Part shown: positions 1 to 12,714 of the stretch, in pieces
How positions within the stretch are numbered: the stretch's first letter is position 1
Layout of the letters: each line of letters opens with the position of its first letter
Assembly (NCBI RefSeq): GCF_001039355.2
Contig: NW_019775439.1
Location: forward strand, 167,080 to 231,079
Source: Lingula anatina
Taxonomy: Eukaryota; Brachiopoda; Lingulata; Lingulida; Lingulidae
Reading direction: 5' to 3'
Length of the DNA: 64,000 nucleotides
The notes under the pieces: model-generated
Told to the model about the DNA's origin: nothing
The model's database searches: none
Seen by the model: only the letters and a program-made list of their open reading frames with translations
Made by a program: the position numbers and the translations under genes

Positions 1-43
1 CTTTCTTTTTGTGTTATAAAGGTTGTCGTTTAATTATTAGGAG

Positions 44-1294
44 ATGGCTCAAGTAGCTCAACCACCAGCTCCAGAAACAGAGTCTAATAATACGTATATT
101 ATAAGGCCGAATTTTCAGCACAAGTAAGTACATTGTGGGTGAACGAGATGTAACTTGTAAACAGCACAACATACATCAACTCGATGGTGTTGGGGGTACT
201 CCACGGTTTCAATGTCTGAAAGATGAAAGAAGAGTATTTTACAGCGAGATGAAATCGACCTTATTAGATATACTACAGACATTTTTCATAAATGTTGTGA
301 CTCGTAGCTTCCATAAACTTTCAGAACATCACTGAATCAAATTACTTCGTGTTAAACTATTCCTAGCGTTACTTCAGTGAGTAGGTACAAATATTGTACA
401 TGTTGCCATCTAGTTTTATTTTTTAAAATCTTCCTTGAGCAGATTCACCTTAAGAATTTTTATAAATTCACAAAACAAGACAAAAATCAGGGGATCAATT
501 TAAATATATATATTAATAATTTTTCCAGAAATAACACAAATCTTTTTTGACGATTCAATATATTTTTTCTAGATTTCGGCCTGTGATAGTCAAAGAATGC
601 ATCCATGGTGTTCTCAATGAACAACTGGCAGGCAAAAGTTACGATGTTGAAGAAGTAACAAGTCTCACCAAATTAATATCAGATGACATAAGGAATAAAA
701 TCAAAGGTAAAAATTTTAGAAATGTTCATTTCTCAATTCAAGACATTTGCATCCATCTCCTTACATCAGTTTATCAAGTATCTGGTATTGATCAGGATCC
801 ATAGATACCAAATCCTTTTCACACAAAGTTGGTTTATTTTCTTTAGTCAGAATAAAGTTTTAAATAGAATTATTTTGTTTATGATATAGTTGGTTATATA
901 GTTAAATAGTTGGTACTCCTAACACCAGTGCATTTAAGTCCTCAAACAATGTAATAGTTGCTTGAACATTTATTTATACCCTATCAAATCAATATTGCAC
1001 ACTACAATTTTTTTTGACCAAAAAACAAAACTGTAGATTTTCCAGGTTCTGAAGGAGGGGAACATTTCAAACTTGTTACAGTACACCAGTTCTCTTTTCA
1101 TGACAAATACTAGTTAACCCCACCCCCACCCCCATCCTCCACCCCCACCCCCACCCCCACCCCCATCCTCCAGGCCCACCTGTGGAATTGGAATCTTAAA
1201 TAATTTTTGCAATATCTATTTCAGACATGGGCTATGACAGATACAAGTTTATTGTACAGGTGGTCATAGGTGAACAGAGAGGCGAGGGAGTCAA
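44..1294 (+). pseudogene. DYNLT2B: Partial first copy of Tctex-type dynein light chain gene (exons 1-3 only)
   Basis: Exons 44-123, 573-706 and 1225-1294 match exons 1-3 of the complete copy at 7247-9214 in order, phase and splice sites. The coding differences are few: one Val/Ala change in exon 2 (GATGTT versus GATGCT) and silent changes in exon 3. Exons 4 and 5 do not occur between 1295 and 7246: the block stops in a TG/G tract at a one-base gap (1616), and unrelated sequence follows. It is therefore either a truncated tandem duplicate or, more likely, the second haplotype of the same locus placed next to it. Its reading frame is intact as far as it goes. Confidence 0.75.
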
Positions 1295-1469
1295 GTATGT
1301 ATAAAGATATCAATGCAATTTTTGTATGGCAAAGCACCTGATGACATTAAGGTGGAGTAACTGGTATCAAAAATACGGGATCAAATCAGATTTTGAATGT
1401 AAATTAAGTTTCTTTACTTTTGCCCACTATTAATATCATCCTATTTCTTTAAAACAGTTGTCCTTTAGT

Positions 1470-1471
1470 GT

Positions 1472-1510
<39 letters not shown>

Positions 1511-1615
1511 TGAGTGTGTGTGTATGTGTTTGTGAGTGAGTATGAGTGCGTGTGTGTGTGTTTGTGAGTGAGTATGAGTGCGTGTGTGTGTGTGGGGGGG
1601 GGGGGGGGGGGGGGG
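1470..1615. repeat. TG microsatellite running into a poly-G tract
   Basis: Long interrupted (TG)n array with GAGTG variants, ending in more than 20 consecutive G and a single N. The matching intron of the second copy has its own, differently sized TG array at 8651-8704, as expected for a polymorphic microsatellite. Confidence 0.9.
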
Positions 1616-1621
1616 NGCTGT

Positions 1622-1715
1622 TTTTGTCGTAAAACAGAATATATTATATTTCTATGAGTTATTCACAATGTTTTTATTGTAAAATATAGACCTCATACGA
1701 AGAGTTATTATCCCT
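1622..1715 (+). mobile_element. 3' part of a TTAA-flanked inverted-repeat element
   Basis: The final ~95 bp match the ends of the elements at 3053-3385 (inverted) and 55929-56285, including the terminal GAGTTATTATCCCT followed by TTAA. The 5' part is absent because the contig begins at the gap at 1616. Confidence 0.6.
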
Positions 1716-2117
1716 TTAAGATACAGTAGTCACAATACATAATCCTTGACCCAGGCTGTGTGGACCAAATGAGAATTTGGGTGGATTAATTGAGGGATTA
1801 GACAGGCTTCATAGTTTCTCCCCCCCCCCAAAAAAAAAAAATCCAGCGTTACAAGCAACCTTTTTTCCTTCTTCCTTCTCCTTTTTTTGACAAAACTGGC
1901 CTGAATATTTCCTCAGTCTACCTCCATCGCTGAATCAACATCTTAAAGTAGCTGATGCTTATCTTGAATTAAGCCTGAGGAACATGAGGGTGTGAACACT
2001 CCTGTTAGCCTGTTAGAAGACAATAAATTCCCTTTACTAAATATCCCCAAGGCTGCCTTGGTTCTATAATTTACTATGCACCTGAAATCCCCAATGCTGA
2101 TATTTTACAGCAACCTG

Positions 2118-2225
2118 AGGTACAATAAGAGCTCATTCCCAATGGAACTGTCATTCTACATAGATCAATCCAACTCTGTAGGGACTCTTGCTGAATGCAA
2201 TCAGTTTAACAGATTAGCACGCCTC
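2118..2225 (+). mobile_element. Arm of a long-inverted-repeat (foldback) element
   Basis: About 100 bp, from AAGAGCTCATTCCCAATG through the GATCAATCCAACTC core to GCTGAATGCAATCAG, match the left arm of the foldback element at 54402-54665. I could not find a matching inverted arm nearby, so this copy looks truncated or degraded. Confidence 0.55.
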
Positions 2226-3052
2226 CCCTTGTTTCCAATGTACTCAGATAATCACCTGCTTTTCAGTATTCTGTATTTCTGTATATTAGTTTTATCACTT
2301 TTGTTGTCTGAACATTACTCTTCCAACTTGATCATCTCAAAGAATAAAAAAATATCATCATCCTGTTCTCCCTGGTTCTTTTTTAAATGTGCTGCATAAT
2401 ATACACTGCTTTTCAATACAAAGATAATACACTGGGATGAAGGTGGATTGCAATCGAGCTGAGGCAGCTCCAGCCAGCCTCTCCACCAAACAACCTTCCA
2501 TACATACAGTAACTATAGCTGTATAATAAAATCAAGTCAACCATTCGGCATCCATAAAATAAAAGGTCTTTCAAGAAAATCCCAAGTGGCCAACTGTCTA
2601 GGCTGAGTGTCTAATAAACTCTGTGGCTGCTAGTAAATGAGTATCCTGTACCTGAATCTAAAGGAGTACTAGTAAGATTCCGCATCAAACACGAACCCCT
2701 TACTCGGTAAATATAACCCTGCCTATCTTATATCCTATACATCCCTCCTTCACCATTGCTATGACAGAGAATGAGAATCTCACATCCTATTTATTTACAT
2801 AGTGCCATACTTTTCTATAGCAAGCATACCTCTTCTTCTAAGCACAAAGACTGGGAAAGCACAGGTGACTTAACTCAGGCATGAAACGGACATTTATATA
2901 TATAAATTTATCAATGCAAATTATAAGAATGTCTAATGTCATGGTAAGATGCAACCTTATTATTATCACGAGACAAGATAAATAATCCCTCACCCATTAA
3001 ATAGATAAATTTAAAAAAACAGCAATTAGAAGAAGAAATTAAAGGGATAATA

Positions 3053-3385
3053 ATTTTTCATATGAGATCTATATTTCACAATAAAAACATTGTGAACATC
3101 TCATAGAAATATAATGTATTCTGTTGTTAATGTATAAGAAAAACGACAGTTATAGCTATTATTCTGATATCTGAGCTTGTCTTTAGACCACATGACCTCC
3201 ATTGATAGCTATACTCTGTTATAATCTCTTAAGAGATTATAACAAAAAAACAAACTTTTTAGAAAAAAAACCAAGGACTAACTTTGAATGTAAAAATGGA
3301 TTTATTAACCATTGGTAAGTATGGAAAAATTGTTGTTCACTCCACGAAGATTCATTTTTTGGCCAAAACGAAGAGTTATTATCCC
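3053..3385 (-). mobile_element. Non-autonomous inverted-repeat element with TTAA target duplication
   Basis: A 333-bp element starts AGGGATAATAA and ends TTATTATCCC, so the ends are inverted repeats. It is flanked on both sides by TTAA (3049-3052 and 3386-3389). The interior matches 55929-56285 over most of its length in opposite orientation. There is no coding capacity. TTAA target duplications are characteristic of piggyBac-type transposition, so this is likely a piggyBac-related MITE; the superfamily assignment is inference. Confidence 0.7.
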
Positions 3386-5954
3386 TTAAATATGGAAAAA
3401 CATTTATCACCTAAATCGTAAATGAAAAAACCTATCACTTCATTCGGCACGTGGGAATTGGACCTAATGCTAAAGTCTACAAGTGTCTTCTCATTTAAAA
3501 TCAGGTTACAAAAGTGTCTTCTCATTTGACAGCTTTCATACTGTAATAAAACTTATCAACTTCCCCTTATAGAAAATGTGACAAATAATCATGGTATTCA
3601 AATGACTTGTCCTTTGAAATAAAAGAGCGCACTATACAAATGGAAAAAATGAAAATTGTACAATAATAATTAGTTATATTATTTTTTGTCATTTACACTA
3701 AATTTAGAATAAACACAGACCTATAAATTATTTTTAATATGCACCCCCACCTTCTGTTGTTTGCCTTCAAGTGGTAGTTACGGTATTACCTGATCATGTT
3801 ATCAAGTACCACATCAACAATAACACTGCTCCCTTTTGTCACACCTGAGGAAGTTCAAAACTACAAAAACACAAAATAAATGCTCAACACACCTTTGGCG
3901 AAACCCTGCAGTCAAAGTTGTTTGTGTTTTGATCTCAAAATCAAACATCGCAACATCCATGCACAGATAGAAGAGCCATTATAATTCAGTCCTATTTTTC
4001 ATCACAGCTCAGGCGTTATTTAGGTGGAAATACAAAACACACCCACATATACTTGACAACACTTTGCTCCTCCCTTGTTTTATCTGAAAAGGGGGGTTAC
4101 TAGTACTCATTATATTTGTCCTACATTAACAAAGAAGAAGGAGTAATGTTAAACCTGTACCTATAATATCATAATAATACGCTGAGAACTGAAAGAGCAC
4201 ACCTGAAGGTGATCCTATTAAATGACACTGTAGATATGTAATGTGCGTTGCTATGGAGACGTAAACACGACACTGTATAAATACAACAACTGAAATGCCC
4301 TCCTTTCTTGGAAGCTCAGGTAGTGTAAATACCCCCGACAATCATGTCAATATAATGTATCTTGATGACTTTTTGTACAGCCTACATGTGTATATATATA
4401 TATATATATCACCTTACAGGTATTTTTTGGCAAATTATCATCACAAAAATCTTACCTACAAAGATCATGATCAAAATATACAGAATATCTTGACTTGTTT
4501 TAAGTTTACTGATGTACTAATAAAAGTTAATCAACAAGTCTGAAGCCACAAATCAACAGTTAAACCTTTCACATCTATCCAGGAATTTATATTTAAAAAA
4601 TTATTACAGTATATAAATTAGTGTAGTATGCAACATTTAATGATCTAAAAGTCCATCAACAGGTCGTAACTAAAAATAATTAATTTGACCCTCCCCCCTA
4701 AAATTTACCACCTCTGAACATTGAAAATTTGATTACTAGTAGTACTAGTACTTAGTACATATATTCAATCCAATACTCCAATACATGGGTACTAGTAAAG
4801 TTCTTACATGTGAATTGATAAAAAATATATACACCTGTGCAGCCCATTTTATCTTTCAACTATATAGATGTGGACACTGAATGTAAATATATAATAATAA
4901 TAAAATGACATCAGAGTTTGATCAAAACTTCACATATAGCAGAAAGGTGTACCAGCTCACCAGCCTGCACAAGTTACCTTGGGGCACTGAATATCATTAA
5001 AATAAATGTCTCCTTTTAAATAGAAATCTACTGCGTACATGCCAGTTTTAATGTCATTTATGTATGCAGACATTACAGGTAAATATTCCACCTACTATTA
5101 ATATCAGAAAGAAAATTCCATATCACACTAAGATAAGGCGATTCTTATGTAAAATGTGCAATTATACCGACACATAGTCACCAGACCAATTTCATTATCT
5201 CATATTAATCCTGAGGAAATGTGTATCATATTGTTTCATACTTTGGTCAGCTGAAGGTTTGAAAACACCAACTTGAAGATCAATACGTCCACAGTGTAGA
5301 CAAAAGGATTACACTGATAAAAACCTCCATTAATTTCACTTAAACTGTTCAATCACTGCCAGACCACAGAGTAATGCAGACAAACCCAATATAAGATACA
5401 TGCTGGATGAGATCAAATCTCTTCATGCTGTTAGTCTGTGTCAGACAATACTACCAGTAACTTCAGCCAAGAAAAGAATAGTGTAACTGGCATACTAACA
5501 TACTAGTAAGAAATTGAGTGATTTGTCCACCAGCAAAATGTACCCCACTTCCTTTCTTCAACAACCCATCCCAAACACCCACACCCACCTTAAGTAACCT
5601 CCTGACTTATCAGATATTAAAATCACAAAATTCTAATCTACTACTTAAAAGCAATCATCCAAACCATTTCTTGTATACCAGTAAATATACATAGACCTTA
5701 AAGCACCAATGTGAACAAAGAGGAAGCAACTATGTGTGGACCCCTCCAGACAATCTAGGCCGATATATCAGCCAAGATGATTATGAACAACATGTGTCAG
5801 AGACAGAAACAAGTCCCTGCAGTAATGCGTGTCCCATTAACTTGTTTGCTGCAGAAGTCAGAAGAAAGAGTCAATTAGGTGAAATACTACAGTAATGACA
5901 CTGCCCAGTGTAGATGGGGCTTAAGCTGGGGGGGGGGGGGGGGGGGGGCAAGAG

Positions 5955-6315
5955 NNNNNNNNNNNNNNNNNNNNNNNNNNNNNNNNNNNNNNNNNNNNNN
6001 NNNNNNNNNNNNNNNNNNNNNNNNNNNNNNNNNNNNNNNNNNNNNNNNNNNNNNNNNNNNNNNNNNNNNNNNNNNNNNNNNNNNNNNNNNNNNNNNNNNN
6101 NNNNNNNNNNNNNNNNNNNNNNNNNNNNNNNNNNNNNNNNNNNNNNNNNNNNNNNNNNNNNNNNNNNNNNNNNNNNNNNNNNNNNNNNNNNNNNNNNNNN
6201 NNNNNNNNNNNNNNNNNNNNNNNNNNNNNNNNNNNNNNNNNNNNNNNNNNNNNNNNNNNNNNNNNNNNNNNNNNNNNNNNNNNNNNNNNNNNNNNNNNNN
6301 NNNNNNNNNNNNNNN
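5955..6315. other. Assembly gap (361 N) inside a G homopolymer
   Basis: Both flanks are G tracts. The left flank ends G(n)CAAGAG and the right flank reads G(n)CATGAG, so the same short motif may have been captured on both sides. The open frames spanning the Ns are artefacts. Confidence 0.95.
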
Positions 6316-6318
6316 GGT

Positions 6319-6358
<40 letters not shown>

Positions 6359-6970
6359 TGAGACGCCATCCCCCACCCCCACCCCCACCCCACAGTTCCA
6401 CCATGGATAGGTCACTTGCCAAACAATAAACTTAAGATGGATGATAGTACATAGTAGTCCATATATCTTAAGTGTAAAATGGATACTCCCAAATAAATCC
6501 TATGCCATTATGTAACTGACCAGTATGAAATCACCCTATCTGTACTAAGTATGGTACCACCTTTATAAATTGCCTTTAGATAGGGAGTAACATTAAACCA
6601 CCAGTAAGTTGATATGATAGAATTTAAGACGTCTTATTTTGACCATTGGCCGTATTCTTCCGTACAGAAACACAAATTAACCCCAAGTTTAAAGCTATAC
6701 TCCACTCTTTTATTCTTTCATGCAAATACAGGACAGTGCTTCAATTAAGCTTATTCACATACTATAATGATTATTATTACGTTTTTTATCATAAAATATT
6801 AATTTTACTTTTCGCGTAAAAATGAGAAAATCTTGAATCAAATTAATGAAAGTTGAACACGATAACATTAGTCGATGTTAGCACTCTTCAAAAGCGTATC
6901 TGAAAATAAAATTTCCACTTGGGTTATTCCTTTAGATCTTATTGTTATTTCCACATAACTAAAAACTTAC

Positions 6971-7246
6971 CTGTTCTGCCCTGTACTCAGTTACGGTTTT
7001 GTTCTTACTTCGGCCAGGTAGCCGCCAACTTCTACCATCTTGAGGATATATGTCACTTTTTCGGTTGTTTATAGATGTCGTACCAAGACGAGCTTTGTTA
7101 TTCTTCAGTTTTTATTTGATGCGCGTGTCTTGGAAAAGCGCCATCTGTTGGGGTGTTGTCGCTAAGGGCGCTGTGAAAATGTCTGACTGAAAATTATTTT
7201 CGTCTTTCTTTTTGTGTTATAAAGGTTGTCGTTTAATTATTAGGAG
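6971..7246. promoter_or_regulatory. Upstream region of the dynein light chain gene, with a possible minus-strand first exon
   Basis: On the minus strand a perfect splice donor (CAG|GTAAGT) falls at 6971/6970, preceded by about 120 bp of less AT-rich sequence. One ATG there opens only 15 codons before a stop, so any exon would be 5' untranslated. A bidirectional promoter between this and the plus-strand ATG at 7247 is plausible but unproven. I found no downstream coding exon for such a gene in the window. Confidence 0.3.
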
Positions 7247-8666
7247 ATGGCTCAAGTAGCTCAACCACCAGCTCCAGAAACAGAGTCTAATAATACGTAC
7301 ATTATAAGGCCGAATTTTCAGCACAAGTAAGTACATTGTGGGTGGACGAGATGTAACTTGTAAACAGCACAACATCATATACCAACTCGATGGTGTTGGG
7401 GGTACTCCACGGTTTCAATGTCTGAAAGATGAAAGAAGAGTATTTTACAGCGAGATGAAATCGACCTTATTAGATATACAGACATTTTTCATAAATGTTG
7501 TGACTCGTAGCTTCCATAAACTTTCAGAACATCTCTGAATCGGAGTATACTTTGTGTTAAACTATTCGTGGCGATAACGTTATTTCAGTGAGTGGGTACA
7601 AATATTACATATGTTGCCATCTAGTTTTATTTTTTATCATGTTCCTTGAGCAGATTCACCTTAAGAATTTTTATAAATTCACAAAACAAGACAAAAATCA
7701 TGGGATCAATTTAAATATATATAAAAATTAATTTTTTCCAGAAATAACTCATACTGTACATCTTTTTTGATGATTCACTATATTTTTTCTAGATTTCGAC
7801 CTGTGATAGTCAAAGAATGCATCCATGGTGTTCTCAATGAACAACTGGCAGGCAAAAGTTATGATGCTGAAGAAGTAACAAGTCTCACCAAATTAATATC
7901 AGATGACATAAGGAATAAAATCAAAGGTAAAAATTTTAGAAATGTTCATTTCTCAATTCAAGACATTTGCATCCATCTCCTTACATCAGTTTATCAGGTA
8001 TCTGTTATTGATCAGGATCCATAGATACCAAATCCTTTTTACACAAACTTGGTTTATTTTCTTTAGTCAGAATAAAGTTTTAAATAGAATTATTTTGTTT
8101 ATGATATAGTTGGTTATATAGTTAAATAGTTGGTACTCCTAACACCAGTGCATTTAAGTCCTCAAACAATGTAATAGTTGCTTGAACATTTATTTATACC
8201 CTATCAAATCAATATTGCACACTACAATCTTTTTGACCAAAAAACAAAACTGTAGATTTTCCAGGTTCTGAAGGAGGGGAACATTTCTAACTTGTTACAA
8301 CAGTTCTCTTTTCATGACAAATACTAGTTAACCCCACCCCCACCCCCACCCTCCAGGCCCACCTGTGGAATTGGAATCTTAAATAATTTTTGCAATATCT
8401 ATTTCAGACATGGGCTATGACAGATACAAGTTTATTGTACAGGTGGTGATAGGTGAACAGAGAGGAGAGGGAGTCAAGTATGTATAAAGATATCAATGCA
8501 ATTTTTGTATGGCAAAGCACCTGATGACATTAAGGTGGAGTAACTGGTATCAAAAATACGGGATCAAATCAGATTTTGAATGTAAATTAAGTTTCTTTAC
8601 TTTTGCCCACTATTAATATCATCCTATTTCTTTAAAACAGTTGTCCTTTAGTGTGTGTGTGTGTGT

Positions 8667-8704
<38 letters not shown>

Positions 8705-9214
8705 TTGTGAGGGGGGGAGAGTTTGCTTAACAACACCAAAATGCTGTTCACTGAATTTTTAATGAAATTAATCATCTGTCTGGTCTCTTCCAGAATGGGT
8801 TGTAGGTGTCTATGGGACTCGGACACTGATAATTACGCACAGGACATATTTATGAATGTAAGTCTCTGCATGACTATGTGCTCTCCATAAAAGCCAATTA
8901 ATAAGTTTCTGTACAAAATGGTTTCAGCTTTTTATGGTTGATGTTATTACTTACTAATTATGATCTCTAATTTAATCTTTTGGCCTACCCCTTAAAAGGT
9001 GGTGCACTATAAGTCTTTGCTGCCACTTAAAAAAGGCATTTTTGATTGGACAATGTCAGCACATTGGTAAAATTGTTTTGCATTTCCAGTAAAATTCAAA
9101 GGAATAACTATTATATAAGCCAATACCCCTAACCATTAAACATTTATTTCATTTATTTGATTTCAGGATTCACTGTTCTGTGTAGCAGCAGTGTTTGGAG
9201 TATTTTATTATTGA
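7247..9214 (+). CDS. DYNLT2B: Tctex1-domain dynein light chain (DYNLT2B/TCTEX1D2-like), complete
   Basis: Five exons: 7247-7326, 7793-7926, 8408-8477, 8794-8857 and 9167-9214. They join in frame to 131 residues with consensus GT-AG borders; human TCTEX1D2 is slightly longer. The N-terminus MAQVAQPPAP is short and disordered. The Tctex1 fold starts near YIIRPNFQ and continues through FRPVIVKECIHGVLNEQL. It then runs through YDRYKFIVQVVIGEQRG, the conserved CLWDSDTDNYAQ strand, and DSLFCVAAVFGVFYY at the C-terminus, which is typical of the family. In animals this protein is a light chain of cytoplasmic dynein-2, the retrograde intraflagellar transport motor. A likely polyadenylation signal AATAAA lies at 9571-9576. 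The ATG is the first in the exon and matches the paralogous copy. Confidence 0.9.
8651..8704. repeat. TG microsatellite in intron 3 of the dynein light chain gene
   Basis: Nearly uninterrupted (TG)n with two TATG variants; allelic counterpart of the array at 1470-1600. Confidence 0.9.
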
Positions 9215-12200
9215 AGGGCCACAGTTTCCATCATTGTGAAAGACAATGTGTATTTCCCACTTTGTAACTATGTTAACACTCATGGATGCCGTCCACGAAT
9301 AAGATGCATGTACTTATCCAAGTTATTAGGAATTTTATAACGCAATAGCCGTTTCATTTTACATCTGTTCAAAGGATTCCATTTAGAGTTGCTGGGCATG
9401 AAACTGGTCATATTTTTTGAAAGACATGTTTACTTCTTTATGCACTAAATTACAGATATTTATGTTGCCAAGTTATGTAAAGTCAACTTTTTTTCTTATT
9501 AACATTTATTTTTATGAACAGAAAAGAGAATTCCACAAGGGCAGAAAAAAAACAAGTTATATGTTTGCAAAATAAAAAAGGTTCATCTAGAATAATTTGT
9601 ACAAATATGTAATTTTTTTTTAAATTAAATACTTATTATTCAGAGTATTTCTGGTTGTTGATGCAATGTATTTAAATGTTTTGTTTTGAATTTAAGGGTG
9701 GGAGTTTGGAAAGTTGCCTTTGTTTAGATAATTTTTATTCAGCGATTTTTTAATGTTATATTTAGTTTTAATTGATCATATTCTAGTATGAGGCAAAGTT
9801 GATGAAAAACCAAAAAACTCTGAGCAATAGCAAAGTTGTATTCAAACCTTAATTCTAGGAAAAAAATAATAAGTACAGTACTGAATGTAATAATAATAAA
9901 TCTGATCATTTTATCACAGCAAACACGGAGAACAATACTACAAATTTAACAAAACACAGGCACTCAAACTCAAAATTTAATAATACACTATTATAAATAC
10001 ATGCTGCGGACTTCTATCAAGCGCTCAGCATGTGTCTAAATTTTAAGTTTCCACTCTCATTAAGCAACAGCTTCAGTACTTAATGATGTAGCTATGTCCA
10101 TATTGCAACAACACGAGACCATGTTATAATATCTTGACCTATGCTACTACGTCTCTTGTTATTGTGAAAAGGCTCTACCTTATGGAGTATCACTGTCTCA
10201 TGTTATGACAAGTCACATTGGGATCCGAAACAGATTCCAAGATAAAACTACACTACTTATGTTCAAACACCCTACTACATGTATATGGCCAAATTTGTTG
10301 AAAATTCGCCTTATATTATGGATGGTTAAGCAAATATCCCCCCTTTCCCTTCAGGTCATCAATGGTAGGACTTATAAAAATTATTTCTGTAGGATGCTAC
10401 CCTAACCTGTGATATGGCCCTTATTTATATGCATAAGCCATACTCGACGAACAATCAAAGACATGCCCATGTCATCAGAGCTAACGAAACCTGCATTGTG
10501 GCCCTTTTTATTGAGAACTGGCCCTACACTATGGATAATGAAAATAATGGCTATTCGCAGCAGGGCCTCAATCTAAGCCTAGTCTTTTCTATCCTATGGC
10601 CCCTATAAATGAGAAAGGGCCCAACAATGAATATCCAAGACTACCACAAGACATATGGCCTTCACATGACCTTTATTACTGAGAATAGGCCCTGTCCTCT
10701 GGATAAAGAAATGCCCAGGTCAAAAATCAAGCCATGGCCATGCACCAGTCTTATCAAGGACCCAAATTATTAATCTTAACTACAGCCCATATGACTGAAA
10801 GACAGGCCCTTCACTATGGATAATAAAAGAGATACTGAAGTAAAGATGTTATAATTCATATTTATCCAAAATTGGACCTCAATGGTGAGCCTAGCATTAC
10901 CCACACTTGGCACTAAGTATGAGCCCCAAATCTAGGAAAAAGACAGAAATGCCCTTGTCATATTCAGTGGTGAATATCAATAAAATTGCCAAGATTATGC
11001 ATATTTATCTTAAACTACAAATAATCACCTCATTGTACCCATGTCCCTCACCCTGACTACTCCCACTTAAATTAAACTGAATTGTAGAAGTTAAATACGC
11101 CTCCAAGCTGACTTTTATCAACTTGATGAAAAATAAATTTTCTAAAGCCATAAAATTCACTCATTGGCAAGTCCTCTTTTTTTCCTTTTCACCAGTCAGA
11201 TTTTTAAAAATCTTTTTTGGAGAGAAAAAATTAGGTAAATCAATATAACAGTTGTTTTTTCGCCAGCAACCAGCAATATGATATAAACCAGAAACTTCAA
11301 CAGGGAATAATTTTACTCATTCTTCGCATGGATCTACAGTTTTGTTTTGTTTCAACTACACAAAGCCAACACCCACAAACATCATAAATTATGCAAAAAA
11401 AGACTAACATGACTTTAATTACTTGATAAATGTACATACAAAATTGCAAAAGATATGTTAACAAGAAAAATTTCTCCTTACGTAAACAGTGGTAGGAAAA
11501 CTATGTTAAATGCCCGAAACAAATATGACATAATTGGTATGTAAGATACACAAAGTATCTCAAAAAGAAAACACACTCAAGGTCCAGGCTCATTTCTGTA
11601 AAAAAAAAAACAAGACTGTCTAATATAATAAATTACATGATTGTAAATTACATATAGTAAACTTTAAACCTACACTTCAGTAACTTTCGGGTGAGACCTA
11701 AAATAAATTGATAAATCTATAAATAAATAAAAATAAATACCTAAATGAAAAAATTTCAAACTGCAGAGGGGTGGGGTACAACAAAGTGACTTCTGTCAAG
11801 TTCACGAAGCAAGCAATGGCTTCGTAATCCAGTTTCTTTTTAAAAGAAGTTTAACAGGTCACACCATGTGCCTTAGCAGTTATTTCCATTTATGAAAAAA
11901 ACTCAACAACTAGCTTTTAACAATACTTTAACAATGAAGCCATTTCATTATCAAACTCTTCTTCTCTTTTTACCCTGGACTTTCGTCCACTGTCTGCATT
12001 TTTCACATCTGAATTCTCTCAAACACCAATCTTTTCTGATGAAATAACAAGAACTGTGATGTATTAAAACTGCTGCTACTTCATTCAGTCCTTCATATGC
12101 AAAACTATAAATTTCGTCTTTTTTTTTTTCTTATCATTTTTAAGGTGTAAAGTTCACCCAAAAGTCCATTATTATAGAGAATTTCAGAACCTGAGGTATC

Positions 12201-12714
12201 AACAACTACAGAATATTACCTATACATACTGCACATAAAAAAATCAACAACCTTAATTACTTTTCAGTCTCATCATATCTACAACAGTATTCTCATTTAA
12301 GTTGGTTATTACCCTTGTTCTCTTTCAGTCTGAAAACAAGACTAAATGATAACAAAATAACTTTGGTGGCAAAGTCAGACAACTTCCATGTTGGTTAAAC
12401 TCCAGTCCTTTAATTGTCCTTTTGTTCTTTTATTTTGTGGTATAGCTACTGCTAATCTCAGTTTTGACACTGTTTAATTGTCTTTGTCACTCTTTCTTTT
12501 TTTTTTTCAATTTTATTTTTGTCTAAGAAATTTCTACTGTTGTTGTTTTCAACTGGGAAGTATTCTCTTCGTATCAATGTTGTCACAGAGGTGTTGGGGT
12601 CACCGATAATCCACACCCACCTCAAACAAGTCCACATTCCGAAAGGAGCACAACACCGATGCATACTCAATAAATGGAGAACAGAAGATCAAGCTTCTCA
12701 CATCATCAAAATGA
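9215..12714. other. 3' UTRs and convergent intergenic region
   Basis: This region separates the convergent dynein light chain (+) and FMR1/FXR (-) genes. The first ~370 bp are probably 3' UTR (AATAAA at 9571). The last several hundred bases before 12715 are probably the FMR1/FXR 3' UTR (a minus-strand AATAAA occurs near 12433). The middle holds the degenerate repeat at 10404-10850. No coding exon was recognised. Confidence 0.5.
10404..10850 (+). repeat. Degenerate tandem repeat, unit about 90-100 bp
   Basis: The phrases ATGGCCCTTATTTAT, GAGAATAGGCCCT and CACTATGGATAATGAAA recur several times in the same order with substitutions and small indels, for example near 10411, 10500, 10593, 10655 and 10805. 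It looks like an old tandem array. The short open frame at 10414-10608 is a by-product. Confidence 0.45.

Larger units (their letters stand above)
1295..7246. other. Intergenic stretch with mobile-element fragments and a gap; no coding gene recognised
   Basis: I found no convincing protein-coding exon here on either strand. It contains the duplicated intron 3 with a TG microsatellite (about 1470-1600), a one-base gap (1616), three inverted-repeat element copies described separately, a 361-base gap (5955-6315), and the upstream region of the complete dynein light chain gene. The open frames at 2076-2399, 4126-4341 and 4295-4543 show no recognisable domain or codon signal. Confidence 0.6.

Noticed and set aside
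2076-2399. 107-codon plus-strand frame partly shared with 54212-54517
   Set aside because: The similarity is explained by the shared foldback-element arm, not by a conserved protein.
5871-6429. Several open frames of 160-183 codons across the N gap
   Set aside because: They are poly-G/poly-C plus Ns translated as X; no real coding sequence.
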